DNA of 64,000 nt from Limnohabitans sp. Rim11 (GTDB lineage: Bacteria; Pseudomonadota; Gammaproteobacteria; Burkholderiales; Burkholderiaceae_C): NCBI RefSeq assembly GCF_001269365.1, contig NZ_CXOM01000002.1, positions 256,001 through 320,000 of the forward strand, written 5' to 3'. A model generated the notes under the pieces. It was not told where the DNA came from. It was given only the letters and a program-made list of their open reading frames with translations, and made no database searches. How positions within the stretch are numbered: the first letter of the stretch is position 1; each line of letters begins with the position of its first letter. This document shows, piece by piece, positions 52,016 to 60,644 of the stretch. The position numbers were made by a program, and so were the translations under genes.

Positions 52016-53116
52016 ATGCGCCCTACCCCCGCCAAAAGACCCCCTGTTGCCGCCACGCCAATGGCCTTTGTTCAAGCCATGCTGAGGGCTTATGCAGCCC
52101 AAGAAAAAAGCCCCAACAAGGCTTTGGAGTTTGCACAAATTACGCCAGTGCAAGCCAAAAAACTCAATACGCGCATCACTGCCATGCAGATGGAGCGCAT
52201 CTCTAGTTTTGCCATGCACGAACTCAATGACGAGTCTTTGGGATGCCTAAGCCGTCCATTGCCTTGGGGCACCTATGGTATGTTGGTGCGTGCGTCTTTA
52301 ACCTCGCCCACCCTGGGTGTGGCCCTCAAACGCTGGTGTCGACATCACAGCCTGATGTCCGATGACATTGAACTGTCGGTACAAGAGCGCGATGGCAAAG
52401 CGCACATTCGTTTGCGCGAACTGAAAGACTTAGGCGAGCAACGTGAGTTTGGCGTGCTGTCCATTTTGCGCAATTTGTATGGGGTGGCTTGTTGGCTCAT
52501 TGACTCGCGCATCACGCTGGAGCAGGTGCGCTTTGCGTTTGAAGCGCCGGCGCATAGTGCGATGTACCCCCTGATGTTTCAGGGGCCGGTGCAGTTTGGC
52601 AATTCAAAATGGGATGGTGCCCTGTCAAAAGATCAGCCTGCGACTGAAGAGGCGTTTTGTATTTCTGAATTGGTCATGAACGCCAGTTACTTGAACCTGC
52701 CCCTGCGCCGAGACGAAGCCGCCTTGCAACGCATGCTAGAAACTGCGCTCACTTTGACAGTGATGCAATACCGCAAAGACCGATTGTTGCTGACACAAGT
52801 GAAACAAACTTTGGCCATGCACCCGCAAGACACTCACAGCGCAGAAGACCTCGCACCGCTTTTGAATTTGTCGCCCCGCAGTCTTCACAGGCAACTCAAA
52901 GAAGAAGGCACCAGCCTGCAGGTTTTAAAAGACGAAGTGCGACGCGAACGCGCCATTGAGTTGCTACAAAGAACTCGCAAGCCCATCAAGCAGGTGGCCG
53001 AAAGCGCCGGTTTTCAGAATGAAAAAAGTTTCATTCGGGCCTTCAAACAATGGACAGGTCAAACGCCAGCGGCTTTTCGGGATGTGCGCCAAAGCTCGGG
53101 CAAAGCGCCCATGTGA
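52016..53116 (+). CDS. AraC-family transcriptional regulator
   Basis: 366 residues. The N-terminal 220 residues match the arabinose-binding-like domain of OruR/ArgR-type AraC proteins (MERISSFAMHELNDESLGCLSRPLPWGTYGML), and the C-terminal 100 residues hold two helix-turn-helix units (LAPLLNLSPRSLHRQLKEEG; PIKQVAESAGFQNEKSFIRAFKQWTGQTPAAFR). It is divergent from liuB across 96 bases, and may control the liuBCD genes. The ATG at 52016 has no clear Shine-Dalgarno. Its end overlaps the convergent HAD gene by 58 bases. Confidence 0.93.
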   Translation: MRPTPAKRPPVAATPMAFVQAMLRAYAAQEKSPNKALEFAQITPVQAKKLNTRITAMQMERISSFAMHELNDESLGCLSRPLPWGTYGMLVRASLTSPTLGVALKRWCRHHSLMSDDIELSVQERDGKAHIRLRELKDLGEQREFGVLSILRNLYGVACWLIDSRITLEQVRFAFEAPAHSAMYPLMFQGPVQFGNSKWDGALSKDQPATEEAFCISELVMNASYLNLPLRRDEAALQRMLETALTLTVMQYRKDRLLLTQVKQTLAMHPQDTHSAEDLAPLLNLSPRSLHRQLKEEGTSLQVLKDEVRRERAIELLQRTRKPIKQVAESAGFQNEKSFIRAFKQWTGQTPAAFRDVRQSSGKAPM

Positions 53117-53736
53117 GGGAACAATTGCGAAGCACCGGCCGCCATCAAGGCTGAGGCCATGTGTGGCTCTGGACACAAAGCCCACACCGTTGCGCCTGCC
53201 GCCACGCCCGCCTGCACACCGGTGGTGCTGTCTTCAATGACCAAGCAGTGCGCAGGGTCGCGTTCTAAGTGGGCGGCCGCAGCCAAGTACACATCGGGGG
53301 CGGGTTTGGTGCGCGGCATTTCATGGCCACTGAAAATGCGGCCTTCAAAGTGCGGCATCAAATCGACATGGGCCAATTGCATTTCTACTTTGAAGCGGTC
53401 GGCACCCGATGCACAGGCAATGGCACCCTGGGTAATTTCATAAGCTGCTGCCACCGCTGCGTGGGCGCCAGGCATCACGGTTAAGTTGGCAGCCAAGGCA
53501 TCGTTCCGCCTTAGCCTGAAAGCGTGCAACCACTCTTCGGTTAAAGGCAAACCGGTTTTGGCTTCGATGGTGTCTTTGTGATCTTTAACGGCCTTGCCCA
53601 CAAAGAACTTGAAACATTCTTCGGGCGACATGACCCAGCCACGCTCTTCCAGCATGTCCCGCAACACGCCATTGGTGATGGGCTCGCTGTCGACCAGCAC
53701 GCCATCGCAATCAAATAAAACCGCCTGAAAATTCAT
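53059..53736 (-). CDS. HAD-superfamily phosphatase (subclass IA)
   Basis: 225 residues. Motif I FDCDGVLVDSE has both catalytic Asp residues (9 and 11), a helical cap follows, then motif II (ACASGADRFK), motif III Lys with HEMPRTKPAPDVY, and motif IV VIEDSTTG. Similar to beta-phosphoglucomutase/phosphoglycolate phosphatase-like enzymes; the substrate is not readable. It follows ychJ and overlaps the AraC gene tail to tail. Confidence 0.88.
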   Translation of the reverse strand: MNFQAVLFDCDGVLVDSEPITNGVLRDMLEERGWVMSPEECFKFFVGKAVKDHKDTIEAKTGLPLTEEWLHAFRLRRNDALAANLTVMPGAHAAVAAAYEITQGAIACASGADRFKVEMQLAHVDLMPHFEGRIFSGHEMPRTKPAPDVYLAAAAHLERDPAHCLVIEDSTTGVQAGVAAGATVWALCPEPHMASALMAAGASQLFPHMGALPELWRTSRKAAGV

Positions 53737-53754
53737 ACGCCAATGTTAACCGCA

Positions 53755-54177
53755 TCAAACGGCATTGACATAACGCCACTGTCCGTCTTCGCACACAAAA
53801 CGGCTGCGCTCGTGCAAGCGATTGGCTCTGCCGCCCACCCTGACGCGCGCTACAAATTCAACTTCGGCTGTTTCTTGGCCGTCTTGTAGGCCCGTGCTGA
53901 CAAAGTCTTTGATGTCTAGGCCCAACCACTTAGCGCCCACCTCAAACTCAACACTGCTGGGCATGAAGGCTTCTTGCCAAGTGTGTTTTAAATAGGCTTC
54001 GTTTTCTAAAACAAAGGCGGTGTAGCGGGAACGCATCAAATGCAAAGCATCGGGTGGCAACTGCCCTTGCTCGATGAATCGGCCACAACAATGGACATAA
54101 CTTGCTTCAGCACTCTTGCCCTTGAGCGCAGTGGGCGAGCCACCGCAAGGGCACACAGTAGGCGCAGGCAGTGTCAA
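53755..54177 (-). CDS. YchJ-family (UPF0225) SEC-C motif protein
   Basis: About 140 residues. An N-terminal metal-binding cluster (TVCPCGG with YVHCCGRF) and the DALHLMRSRYTAFVLENEAYLKHTW core are the YchJ hallmarks; the C-terminal part is an NTF2-like sheet. The role is unknown. The start is taken as TTG at 54177, which overlaps the acyl-CoA dehydrogenase stop as TTGA and puts CPCGG about ten residues from the N terminus as in E. coli YchJ; the frame open to 54237 lies inside the dehydrogenase gene. Confidence 0.82.
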   Translation of the reverse strand: MTLPAPTVCPCGGSPTALKGKSAEASYVHCCGRFIEQGQLPPDALHLMRSRYTAFVLENEAYLKHTWQEAFMPSSVEFEVGAKWLGLDIKDFVSTGLQDGQETAEVEFVARVRVGGRANRLHERSRFVCEDGQWRYVNAV

Positions 54178-55304
54178 GCCAACGCCCTTTGAATGATGAT
54201 CTTTTGCACGTCGCTGGTGCCTTCGTAAATTTGGCACACTCGCACATCGCGGTAAATTCTTTCCACCGGAAAGTCGCTGACCACGCCATAGCCGCCCAAG
54301 GTTTGAATGGCGGCACTACAAATTTTTTCGGCGGTTTCGCTGGCAAACAACTTGGCCATGGCGGCTTCTTTCAGGCAGGGCAAGTTGGCATCGCGCAAGC
54401 TGGCGGCGTGCCACATGAGTTGGCGTGCGGCTTCCAGCTGGGTGGCGCACTCGGCCAATCTAAAGCCCACCGCTTGGTGGTTGAAGATGGCAGTACCAAA
54501 GCTTTCGCGCTGCTTGGCATACTCAATGGCCACTTCCAATGCGCTGCGCGCCATGCCAATACTTTGTGCAGCAATGCCAATGCGGCCGCCTTCCAAAGCA
54601 GACAAAGCAATTTTGTAGCCTTCGCCCTCTTGGCCAATCAAATTCTCAACGGGCACTTCGCAGTTTTCAAAATTGATTTGTGCTGTGTCTGAAGAGTGCT
54701 GGCCCAACTTGTCTTCCAAGCGAGCCACTTGATAGCCCGGTGTGGCGGTGGGCACAATGAAAGCGCTCATGCCTTTTTTGCCAGCGCCTTTGTCGGTCAC
54801 AGCAATCACAATGGCCACGTCGCCGTGCTTGCCACTGGTAATGAATTGCTTCACGCCATTGATCACATACGCATCACCTTTGCGCGTGGCCGTGGTGCGC
54901 AAGGCAGAAGCGTCCGAGCCCACATGCGGCTCAGTCAAACAGAACGCACCCAATAATTCACCTTGGGCCAAACGCGTCAGCCACTTTTGTTGTTGGGCGT
55001 CGTTGCCGTAGCGCATGAGGATGGCGTTGACAGGGCAGTTGGTCACGCTGATGGTGGTGCTTACACCGCCATCGCCCGCTGCAATTTCTTCCAACACCAA
55101 ACCCAACGTGAGGTAATCTAAATTGGCGCCGCCCAATGACTCGGGCACGCAAATGCCATAAGCGCCCAATGCCGCCAAACCTTTGTGCGCCGCTTTGGGA
55201 AATTCATGGGACTTGTCCCACGCAGGCGCGTTGGGCCAAAGTTCTTCTTTGGCAAATGTGCGCACTGCGTCGCGAATCATTTCTTGGTCGGGCGACAGAA
55301 TCAT
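54174..55304 (-). CDS. Acyl-CoA dehydrogenase (short/branched chain)
   Basis: 376 residues, FAD flavoprotein. FCLTEPHVGSDASALRTTA is the flavin-binding signature and QIYEGTSDVQKIIIQRAL contains the catalytic Glu near the C terminus. It oxidises an acyl-CoA to the enoyl-CoA and passes electrons to ETF. The DxEM-type start (LSPDQEMIRDAVRTFA) and context suggest a branched-chain or short-chain substrate, distinct from the LiuA enzyme encoded 2 kb away. Downstream of the thiolase gene by 33 bases. Confidence 0.93.
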   Translation of the reverse strand: MILSPDQEMIRDAVRTFAKEELWPNAPAWDKSHEFPKAAHKGLAALGAYGICVPESLGGANLDYLTLGLVLEEIAAGDGGVSTTISVTNCPVNAILMRYGNDAQQQKWLTRLAQGELLGAFCLTEPHVGSDASALRTTATRKGDAYVINGVKQFITSGKHGDVAIVIAVTDKGAGKKGMSAFIVPTATPGYQVARLEDKLGQHSSDTAQINFENCEVPVENLIGQEGEGYKIALSALEGGRIGIAAQSIGMARSALEVAIEYAKQRESFGTAIFNHQAVGFRLAECATQLEAARQLMWHAASLRDANLPCLKEAAMAKLFASETAEKICSAAIQTLGGYGVVSDFPVERIYRDVRVCQIYEGTSDVQKIIIQRALA

Positions 55305-55337
55305 GGCGTTCTCTTAGATGTTGGCTAACAAATTCAC

Positions 55338-56540
55338 TTACACAATTTCGAGGGCCACGGCCGTGCCTTCGCCGCCGCCAATGCACAAAGTGGCCAATCC
55401 TTTTTTCAGGCCGCGCGCCTTGAGTGCATGAATGAGCGTCACCATAATGCGAGCACCCGACGCGCCAATGGGGTGACCCAAGGCACAAGCGCCGCCATTC
55501 ACATTGACCTTGTCGTGCGGCACGTTGAGCTCTTTCATGAGGGCCATCGGCACTACGGCAAAGGCTTCGTTCACTTCCCACAAATCGACATCGCCTACTT
55601 GCCATCCTGCTTTGGCCAAAGCTTTTTGGGTTGCACCTACTGGCGCTGTTGCAAACCATTCGGGTTCTTGAGCGTGTGTAGCGTGGCTCACAATGCGTGC
55701 CAAGGGTTTGCAGCCCAATTTGTCGGCAGTGCTTTGACGCATCATGACCAAAGCGGCTGCACCGTCATTGATGGAAGAGCTAGAAGCCGCCGTGATGGTG
55801 CCGTCTTTTTTGAACGCAGGCTTGAGCGAGGTGATTTTGTCGAGCTTCACTTTGCCAGGGCCTTCGTCAATGCTGACCACGGTTTCACCATTGCGAGACT
55901 TGACGGTGACAGGGGTAATTTCTGCTTGGAAAGCGCCAGAGGTCGTAGCAGCTTTTGCGCGCTCCACACTGGCTGTGGCAAAGGCGTCTTGCTCGGCCCG
56001 CGTGAAGCTGTACTTGGCAGCGCAGTCTTCGCCAAAGGTGCCCATCGAGCGACCGGCTTCGTAGGCGTCTTCCAAACCATCGAGCATCATGTGATCGTAA
56101 ATTTTGTCGTGGCCCATGCGATAGCCACCGCGACCTTTGAGCATGAGGTAAGGCGCGTTGGTCATGCTTTCCATGCCGCCCGCCACCAACACATCGTGTG
56201 AACCAGCCAACAACATGTCGTGCGCAAACATGGCGGCACGCATACCCGAACCACACATCTTGGACATGGTGACAGCGCCAGCGCTCTTGGGCAAGCCGCC
56301 CTTAAAGCCAGCTTGCCGTGCAGGCGCTTGGCCTTGACCCGCCATCAAACAATTGCCAAACAATACTTCTGTGACCAACTCAGCGCTGAACTTGGAACCA
56401 TTGGCAGCACGCTCAACAGCGGCCTTGATGGCGGCGCCGCCCAAATCGTGTGCGGACAAGGCAGCAAAGTCGCCTTGGAAACTGCCCATCGGTGTGCGGG
56501 CTGCGCTAACAATGACGACGGGGTCGTGGGATGTGGTCAT
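55338..56540 (-). CDS. Acetyl-CoA C-acetyltransferase (thiolase)
   Basis: 400 residues. Active-site Cys in VTMSKMCGSGMRA, then the WEVNEAFAVVPMAL, NVNGGACALGHPIGASGAR and CIGGGEGTAVALE motifs with the catalytic His and second Cys. In this cluster it would split acetoacetyl-CoA formed from the acetoacetate released by LiuE. The gene lies between carbonic anhydrase and the acyl-CoA dehydrogenase on the minus strand. Confidence 0.95.
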   Translation of the reverse strand: MTTSHDPVVIVSAARTPMGSFQGDFAALSAHDLGGAAIKAAVERAANGSKFSAELVTEVLFGNCLMAGQGQAPARQAGFKGGLPKSAGAVTMSKMCGSGMRAAMFAHDMLLAGSHDVLVAGGMESMTNAPYLMLKGRGGYRMGHDKIYDHMMLDGLEDAYEAGRSMGTFGEDCAAKYSFTRAEQDAFATASVERAKAATTSGAFQAEITPVTVKSRNGETVVSIDEGPGKVKLDKITSLKPAFKKDGTITAASSSSINDGAAALVMMRQSTADKLGCKPLARIVSHATHAQEPEWFATAPVGATQKALAKAGWQVGDVDLWEVNEAFAVVPMALMKELNVPHDKVNVNGGACALGHPIGASGARIMVTLIHALKARGLKKGLATLCIGGGEGTAVALEIV

Positions 56541-56576
56541 TTGAAATACTCCTGAATGTTAAAAATTTAAATTGCT

Positions 56577-57233
56577 TTATTCGCCGCGTGGATAACGCTT
56601 GAAGGCCCGTCGAAACACATCGACCACTTCATTGGCATTGGTCATGGTGACGTCCATGTCTTTGACCAAGCCATCGTTCAGGCCATAGACCCAGCCATGC
56701 ACCGCCACTTTTTGGCCACGGCTCCAAGCGTCTTGCATGACGTTGGACAAAGCCACGTTACCCACTTGCTCGATGACATTCATCTCGCACATGGCGTCTT
56801 CTAATTGCTGCTGCGGCAAATGATTCAAACGCTGACGGTGACGCAAACGCACGTCTTGAACATGGCGCAGCCAGTTGTCGGCCAAGCCAATGCGCGAGCC
56901 CCGCGTCGCGGCCAACACACCACCACAACCGTAGTGGCCCACCACCATGATGTGCTCTACTTTGAGAGCATCGACGGCATATTGAATGACCGACAGCGCA
57001 TTCAAGTCGGAGTGCACCACCACGTTGGCCACATTGCGATGGACAAACACTTCGCCAGGCTCAAGGCCGGTGATTTGGTTGGCAGGTACACGGCTGTCGG
57101 AGCAACCAATCCACAAATATTTGGGCGACTGCTGCTGCGCCAAATGGTTGAAGAAACCGGGCTGCTCGCGCTCCATACGCTGAGCCCATGCACGGTTGTT
57201 GTCGAAGAGATGAGAGAGGTGTTTTGAAGTCAT
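56577..57233 (-). CDS. can: Beta-class carbonic anhydrase
   Basis: 218 residues. Zinc ligands Cys44, His100 and Cys103 are in GCSDSRVPANQI and VGHYGCGGV, and Asp46-Arg48 form the usual dyad. It interconverts CO2 and bicarbonate in the cytoplasm. Its place between liuA and the thiolase is meaningful because the biotin carboxylase LiuD consumes bicarbonate. Starts at ATG 57233, 40 bases after liuA. Confidence 0.95.
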   Translation of the reverse strand: MTSKHLSHLFDNNRAWAQRMEREQPGFFNHLAQQQSPKYLWIGCSDSRVPANQITGLEPGEVFVHRNVANVVVHSDLNALSVIQYAVDALKVEHIMVVGHYGCGGVLAATRGSRIGLADNWLRHVQDVRLRHRQRLNHLPQQQLEDAMCEMNVIEQVGNVALSNVMQDAWSRGQKVAVHGWVYGLNDGLVKDMDVTMTNANEVVDVFRRAFKRYPRGE

Positions 57234-57273
57234 GCCTGCATTGTCTCAATGTTTGAAAAACTCTGAAAAATCT

Positions 57274-58452
57274 TCAGCACGTTTCCGCAAACAATTCACG
57301 GCCAATCAGCATGCGGCGAATTTCGCTGGTGCCCGCGCCAATTTCGTACAACTTGGCATCGCGCCACAAGCGGCCCAAGGGGTACTCGTTGATGTAACCG
57401 TTGCCGCCAAAAATTTGCACGCCCTCGCCCGCCATCCAAGTGGCTTTTTCGGCACACCACAAAATAACACTGGCGCAGTCTTTGCGCACTTGACGTACGT
57501 GGTCGGTGCCCAGCATGTCGAGGTTTTTGCCGACGGTGTAGCAGAAGGCGCGGCCCGCTTGCAACACGGTGTACATATCGGCCACTTTGCCCTGAATGAG
57601 TTGAAACTCACCAATGCTTTGACCAAACTGTTTGCGATCGTGAATGTACGGAATGACGTTGTCCATCACCGACTGCATGATGCCCAAGGGGCCCGCCGCC
57701 AACACCGCACGCTCGTAATCCAAACCGCTCATGAGCACTTTGGCGCCCATGTTGAGGCCGCCCAAAATATTTTCGGCGGGCACTTCGACGTTTTGAAATA
57801 CCAACTCGCCAGTGTGGCTGCCGCGCATGCCCAGTTTGTCGAGCTTCTGCGCCACCGAGAAGCCCTTCATGTTTTTCTCAATCAAGAAAGCCGTCACGCC
57901 GCGCGCGCCCATCTCGGGTTCGGTTTTGGCATAGACCACCAAGGTGTCGGCATCGGGGCCGTTGGTAATCCACATCTTGTTGCCATTGAGCAAGTAGTAG
58001 CCGCCTTTGTCTTCGGCTTTGAGCTTCATGCTAATGACGTCAGAGCCAGCGCCGGGCTCGCTCATGGCCAGCGCACCGACGTGCTCACCGGTAATGAGTT
58101 TGGGCAAGTACTTTTGCTTTTGCGCTTCAGAGCCATTGCGCTTAATTTGATTGACACACAAATTGCTGTGCGCGCCATACGACAAGCCCACGCTGGCCGA
58201 TGCGCGAGAAATTTCTTCCATGGCAATCATGTGTGCCAGATAGCCCATGTTGGCGCCGCCATAGACTTCGGGCACTGTGATGCCAAGCACGCCGATTTCG
58301 CCCATCTTGCGCCACAGGTCCATCGGAAACTGATCGCTGTGGTCTATTTCTGCAGCGCGAGGGGCAATTTCGGCTTGCGCAAAATCGCGCACGGCGTCGC
58401 GCAGGGCATCGATGTCTTCACCCAATTGGAAATTCAGGCCGGGCATGTTCAT
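57274..58452 (-). CDS. liuA: Isovaleryl-CoA dehydrogenase
   Basis: 392 residues. [20 protein letters not shown] is the FAD signature; the branched-substrate catalytic Glu of this family lies in the [14 protein letters not shown] helix, as in human isovaleryl-CoA dehydrogenase, and [20 protein letters not shown] closes the protein (Gly in place of the usual Glu at the short-chain position). It turns isovaleryl-CoA into 3-methylcrotonyl-CoA, the substrate of LiuB/D. Third gene of the liuR-led run. Confidence 0.95.
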   Translation of the reverse strand: MNMPGLNFQLGEDIDALRDAVRDFAQAEIAPRAAEIDHSDQFPMDLWRKMGEIGVLGITVPEVYGGANMGYLAHMIAMEEISRASASVGLSYGAHSNLCVNQIKRNGSEAQKQKYLPKLITGEHVGALAMSEPGAGSDVISMKLKAEDKGGYYLLNGNKMWITNGPDADTLVVYAKTEPEMGARGVTAFLIEKNMKGFSVAQKLDKLGMRGSHTGELVFQNVEVPAENILGGLNMGAKVLMSGLDYERAVLAAGPLGIMQSVMDNVIPYIHDRKQFGQSIGEFQLIQGKVADMYTVLQAGRAFCYTVGKNLDMLGTDHVRQVRKDCASVILWCAEKATWMAGEGVQIFGGNGYINEYPLGRLWRDAKLYEIGAGTSEIRRMLIGRELFAETC

Positions 58453-58477
58453 GGGGTTTTCTCCAAAAATTTTTGAT

Positions 58478-58918
58478 TCAATATGTTTGGGCCACAGGCA
58501 CCAAGGTTTGCTGCATCACAGCGCACAAAGTTGACTGGCCTAGCGCGTCTAGGTGAAACACTTCGGCGGTGGTCACAACAATTCGCTTGCCGCCCTTCAC
58601 CACTTTGCCCACCGCACGCAATTCGCCTTGTTGCTTGCTACTTAAAAAATTAATTTTGTATTCGACGGTGGTGACTTCCATGCCTTCTGGCAATACGGTT
58701 AGCGCGGCATAGCCACCTGCAATGTCGGCCAACGCCCCCATGGCGCCGCCATGAAAGCCGCCTTGTTGTTGCGTCACTTTGTCGCCATAGGGCAAAGCAA
58801 TTTCTACCTCGCCTGCGACAACCCTGAGCAGTTTGGCGTCTAAATGGTTCATCATGCCTTGGCGAGCAAAGCTGGCGGCCACTCTTTGGGCAACGGGTGT
58901 CGATAAATCCAAGCTCAT
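58478..58918 (-). CDS. PaaI-family hotdog thioesterase
   Basis: 146 residues. [20 protein letters not shown] and the [23 protein letters not shown] helix with the His/Gly/Asp pattern are typical of PaaI/YigI-like acyl-CoA thioesterases. It may relieve stalled acyl-CoA intermediates. It overlaps the liuR stop by four bases and precedes liuA by 25 bases, so it is co-transcribed with both. Confidence 0.9.
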   Translation of the reverse strand: MSLDLSTPVAQRVAASFARQGMMNHLDAKLLRVVAGEVEIALPYGDKVTQQQGGFHGGAMGALADIAGGYAALTVLPEGMEVTTVEYKINFLSSKQQGELRAVGKVVKGGKRIVVTTAEVFHLDALGQSTLCAVMQQTLVPVAQTY

Positions 58919-59328
58919 GCTGCCACCTTTTTGTTGGCTGGTTTTTCAACGCGCGACAACAAATTGCGCGCTTCTTTTTCGTGGGTTTTGACTTCTTCTA
59001 AAGTGGCATGCAGGTCAGACAATTGAGATTCCAACTGACGACGATGCTCGGCCAACACTATCAAGAATTTTTTGAGCTGAGGCCCCGTGTCGCGGGGGCT
59101 GTCATACATGTCAATCAGCTCTTTGCCTTCTTTGAGCGACAAACCCAAACGCTTGGCACGCAATGTCAGCTTGAGGCGCGTGCGGTCACGGGCTGAATAA
59201 ATTCGGTTGCGACCCCCAGGACCTGATCGCTCTGGCTCTAGAAGACCCATGTCTTCGTAAAAGCGAATGGCTCTGGTGGTGAGGTCAAACTCTTTGGCCA
59301 GGTCACTGATTGAATATTGATTTGCCAT
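58915..59328 (-). CDS. liuR: MerR-family regulator of leucine/isovalerate genes
   Basis: 137 residues from ATG 59328. MerR DNA-binding head YSISDLAKEFDLTTRAIRFYEDMGLLEPERSG and wing RNRIYSARDRTRLKLTLRAKRLGLSL, then a dimer coiled coil (EHRRQLESQLSDLHATLEEVKTHEKEARNLL). No metal-binding cysteines are present, in agreement with LiuR, which responds to pathway CoA esters. First gene of the liuR-thioesterase-liuA run; a matching palindromic operator lies 69 bases upstream of its start. Confidence 0.92.
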   Translation of the reverse strand: MANQYSISDLAKEFDLTTRAIRFYEDMGLLEPERSGPGGRNRIYSARDRTRLKLTLRAKRLGLSLKEGKELIDMYDSPRDTGPQLKKFLIVLAEHRRQLESQLSDLHATLEEVKTHEKEARNLLSRVEKPANKKVAA

Positions 59329-59396
59329 GCTAGTTCCCAATTGCACACAGGCGACAGAAGGTCATTACGCTGCGTTTTACAATGCCATCAATATAA

Positions 59397-59418
59397 TTGA
59401 CGTTAACGTAAACGTCAA
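59397..59418. promoter_or_regulatory. LiuR-type palindromic operator between liuR and the MBL gene
   Basis: A 22-base near-perfect palindrome with arms TTGACGTT and AACGTCAA, in the divergent gap. On the minus strand its TTGACG serves as a -35 with TATATT (59395-59390) 17 bases downstream, giving a good liuR promoter with a leader of about 55 bases. LiuR motifs described for Proteobacteria have the same TTnACGTnnACGT-like character; binding is inferred. Confidence 0.75.
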
Positions 59419-59420
59419 TT

Positions 59421-60578
59421 ATGCAAGATTCCGCCCCCGTTGGGCAAAAACAGGTTCCCCATTTCATGACTTCAGCCTCTGCCCCAGCCGTCACGACGCC
59501 CGTCTCACCCGCACCGGCCGGCGAAAAAGCGCTGAGCTTTCCATTGGGTGACGCCTTACCCGCATTGGGCGAGGCCTTGGAAGTGGCGCCCGGCATTTTG
59601 TGGATTCGGATGCAACTGCCTTTTGCGTTGGACCACATCAACTTGTGGCTGCTAGAGGATTCTGAAGAAACCCCAACAGGTGTGCGCAAAGGCTGGACCG
59701 CCGTCGATTGCGGTGTGACCAACCCCGGCACGCAGGCAGCGTGGGAACAAGTGTTTGCTGGCCCCATGAAAGGGCTGCCTATCTTGCGCGTGCTGGTCAC
59801 GCACATGCACCCCGACCACATGGGCTTGGCGCATTGGTTGTGCGACAAATTCAAAGCGCCCCTGCTGATCAGCGCCACAGAATACCAATCGGCCACCATG
59901 TCTTCACATGGCACCTCTAATTTTGGCGGTGTGGGCACACAACAATTCTTTTCCGCCAACGGTTGGAACAATCCTGAAGACCAAGCCAAGGTGAACGAGC
60001 GGGTTTTTTATTACAGCAAGATGGTGCCCGCTGTGCCCGAGACTTACCGCCGCTTGATGGACGGCCAGCTTGTCAAAATTGGTCAGAACACTTGGCGCTG
60101 TATCAGTGGGTTTGGCCACTCGCCAGAGCACATCGCGCTGTACAGCGAAGAAGCCAAGGTACTTATCAGCGGCGACATGGTCTTGCCGAAAATTTCGACC
60201 AACGTGAGCGTGTACACCCAAGAGCCAGAAGCCAATTCGCTGACGCTGTTTTTGAACTCTTTGAAGAAGTTTGCCGATTTGCCCGCCGACACCTTGGTCA
60301 TGCCCTCGCACGGCCGCGTGTTTCGCGGCCTGCACACGCGCATTGCACAATTGGTACAACATCACGAAGAGCGCTTGGTCGATGTGCAGGAAGCGTGTAG
60401 AGAAAAACCAAGCAGCGCCTACGACATGCTGAGCGTTATTTTCAAAAGACCTTTGGACTTTCATCAAACCACATTCGCCATGGGCGAATCGGTCGCCCAT
60501 TTGCATGCGCTATGGCACGCCGGCAAGATGAAACGCTTTCAAGACGACCAAGGTGTTTGGCGGTTTCAAACCATTTGA
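59421..60578 (+). CDS. MBL-fold metallohydrolase
   Basis: 385 residues from ATG 59421 (a second ATG at 59466 is possible). The metallo-beta-lactamase zinc motif THMHPDHMG has His128, His130, Asp132 and His133; GFGHSPEH, ISGDMVLPK and MPSHGRVF supply the remaining ligands. The C-terminal winged-helix-like region (HHEERLVDVQEAC) recalls LACTB2-like hydrolases. The substrate is unknown; sharing the LiuR operator suggests a thioester or lactone linked to acyl-CoA breakdown. If transcription starts from the symmetric -35 in the operator, the mRNA would begin past the first ATG and the 59466 start would be used. Confidence 0.9.
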   Translation: MQDSAPVGQKQVPHFMTSASAPAVTTPVSPAPAGEKALSFPLGDALPALGEALEVAPGILWIRMQLPFALDHINLWLLEDSEETPTGVRKGWTAVDCGVTNPGTQAAWEQVFAGPMKGLPILRVLVTHMHPDHMGLAHWLCDKFKAPLLISATEYQSATMSSHGTSNFGGVGTQQFFSANGWNNPEDQAKVNERVFYYSKMVPAVPETYRRLMDGQLVKIGQNTWRCISGFGHSPEHIALYSEEAKVLISGDMVLPKISTNVSVYTQEPEANSLTLFLNSLKKFADLPADTLVMPSHGRVFRGLHTRIAQLVQHHEERLVDVQEACREKPSSAYDMLSVIFKRPLDFHQTTFAMGESVAHLHALWHAGKMKRFQDDQGVWRFQTI

Positions 60579-60644
60579 TGGCGCAGGCCTAGCGTCTCAA
60601 ATTCAGCCTCAAATCGACCGTCAAATTGAACGTGACATTGAACT

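Noticed and set aside
57232..58476. 414-codon open frame on the plus strand opposite liuA
   Set aside because: It exactly shadows isovaleryl-CoA dehydrogenase, is rich in His/Ala/Val/Gln in the manner of an antisense frame, and shows no domain. Similar long shadows at 50906-51886, 48116-48871 and 55428-56201 were dropped for the same reason.
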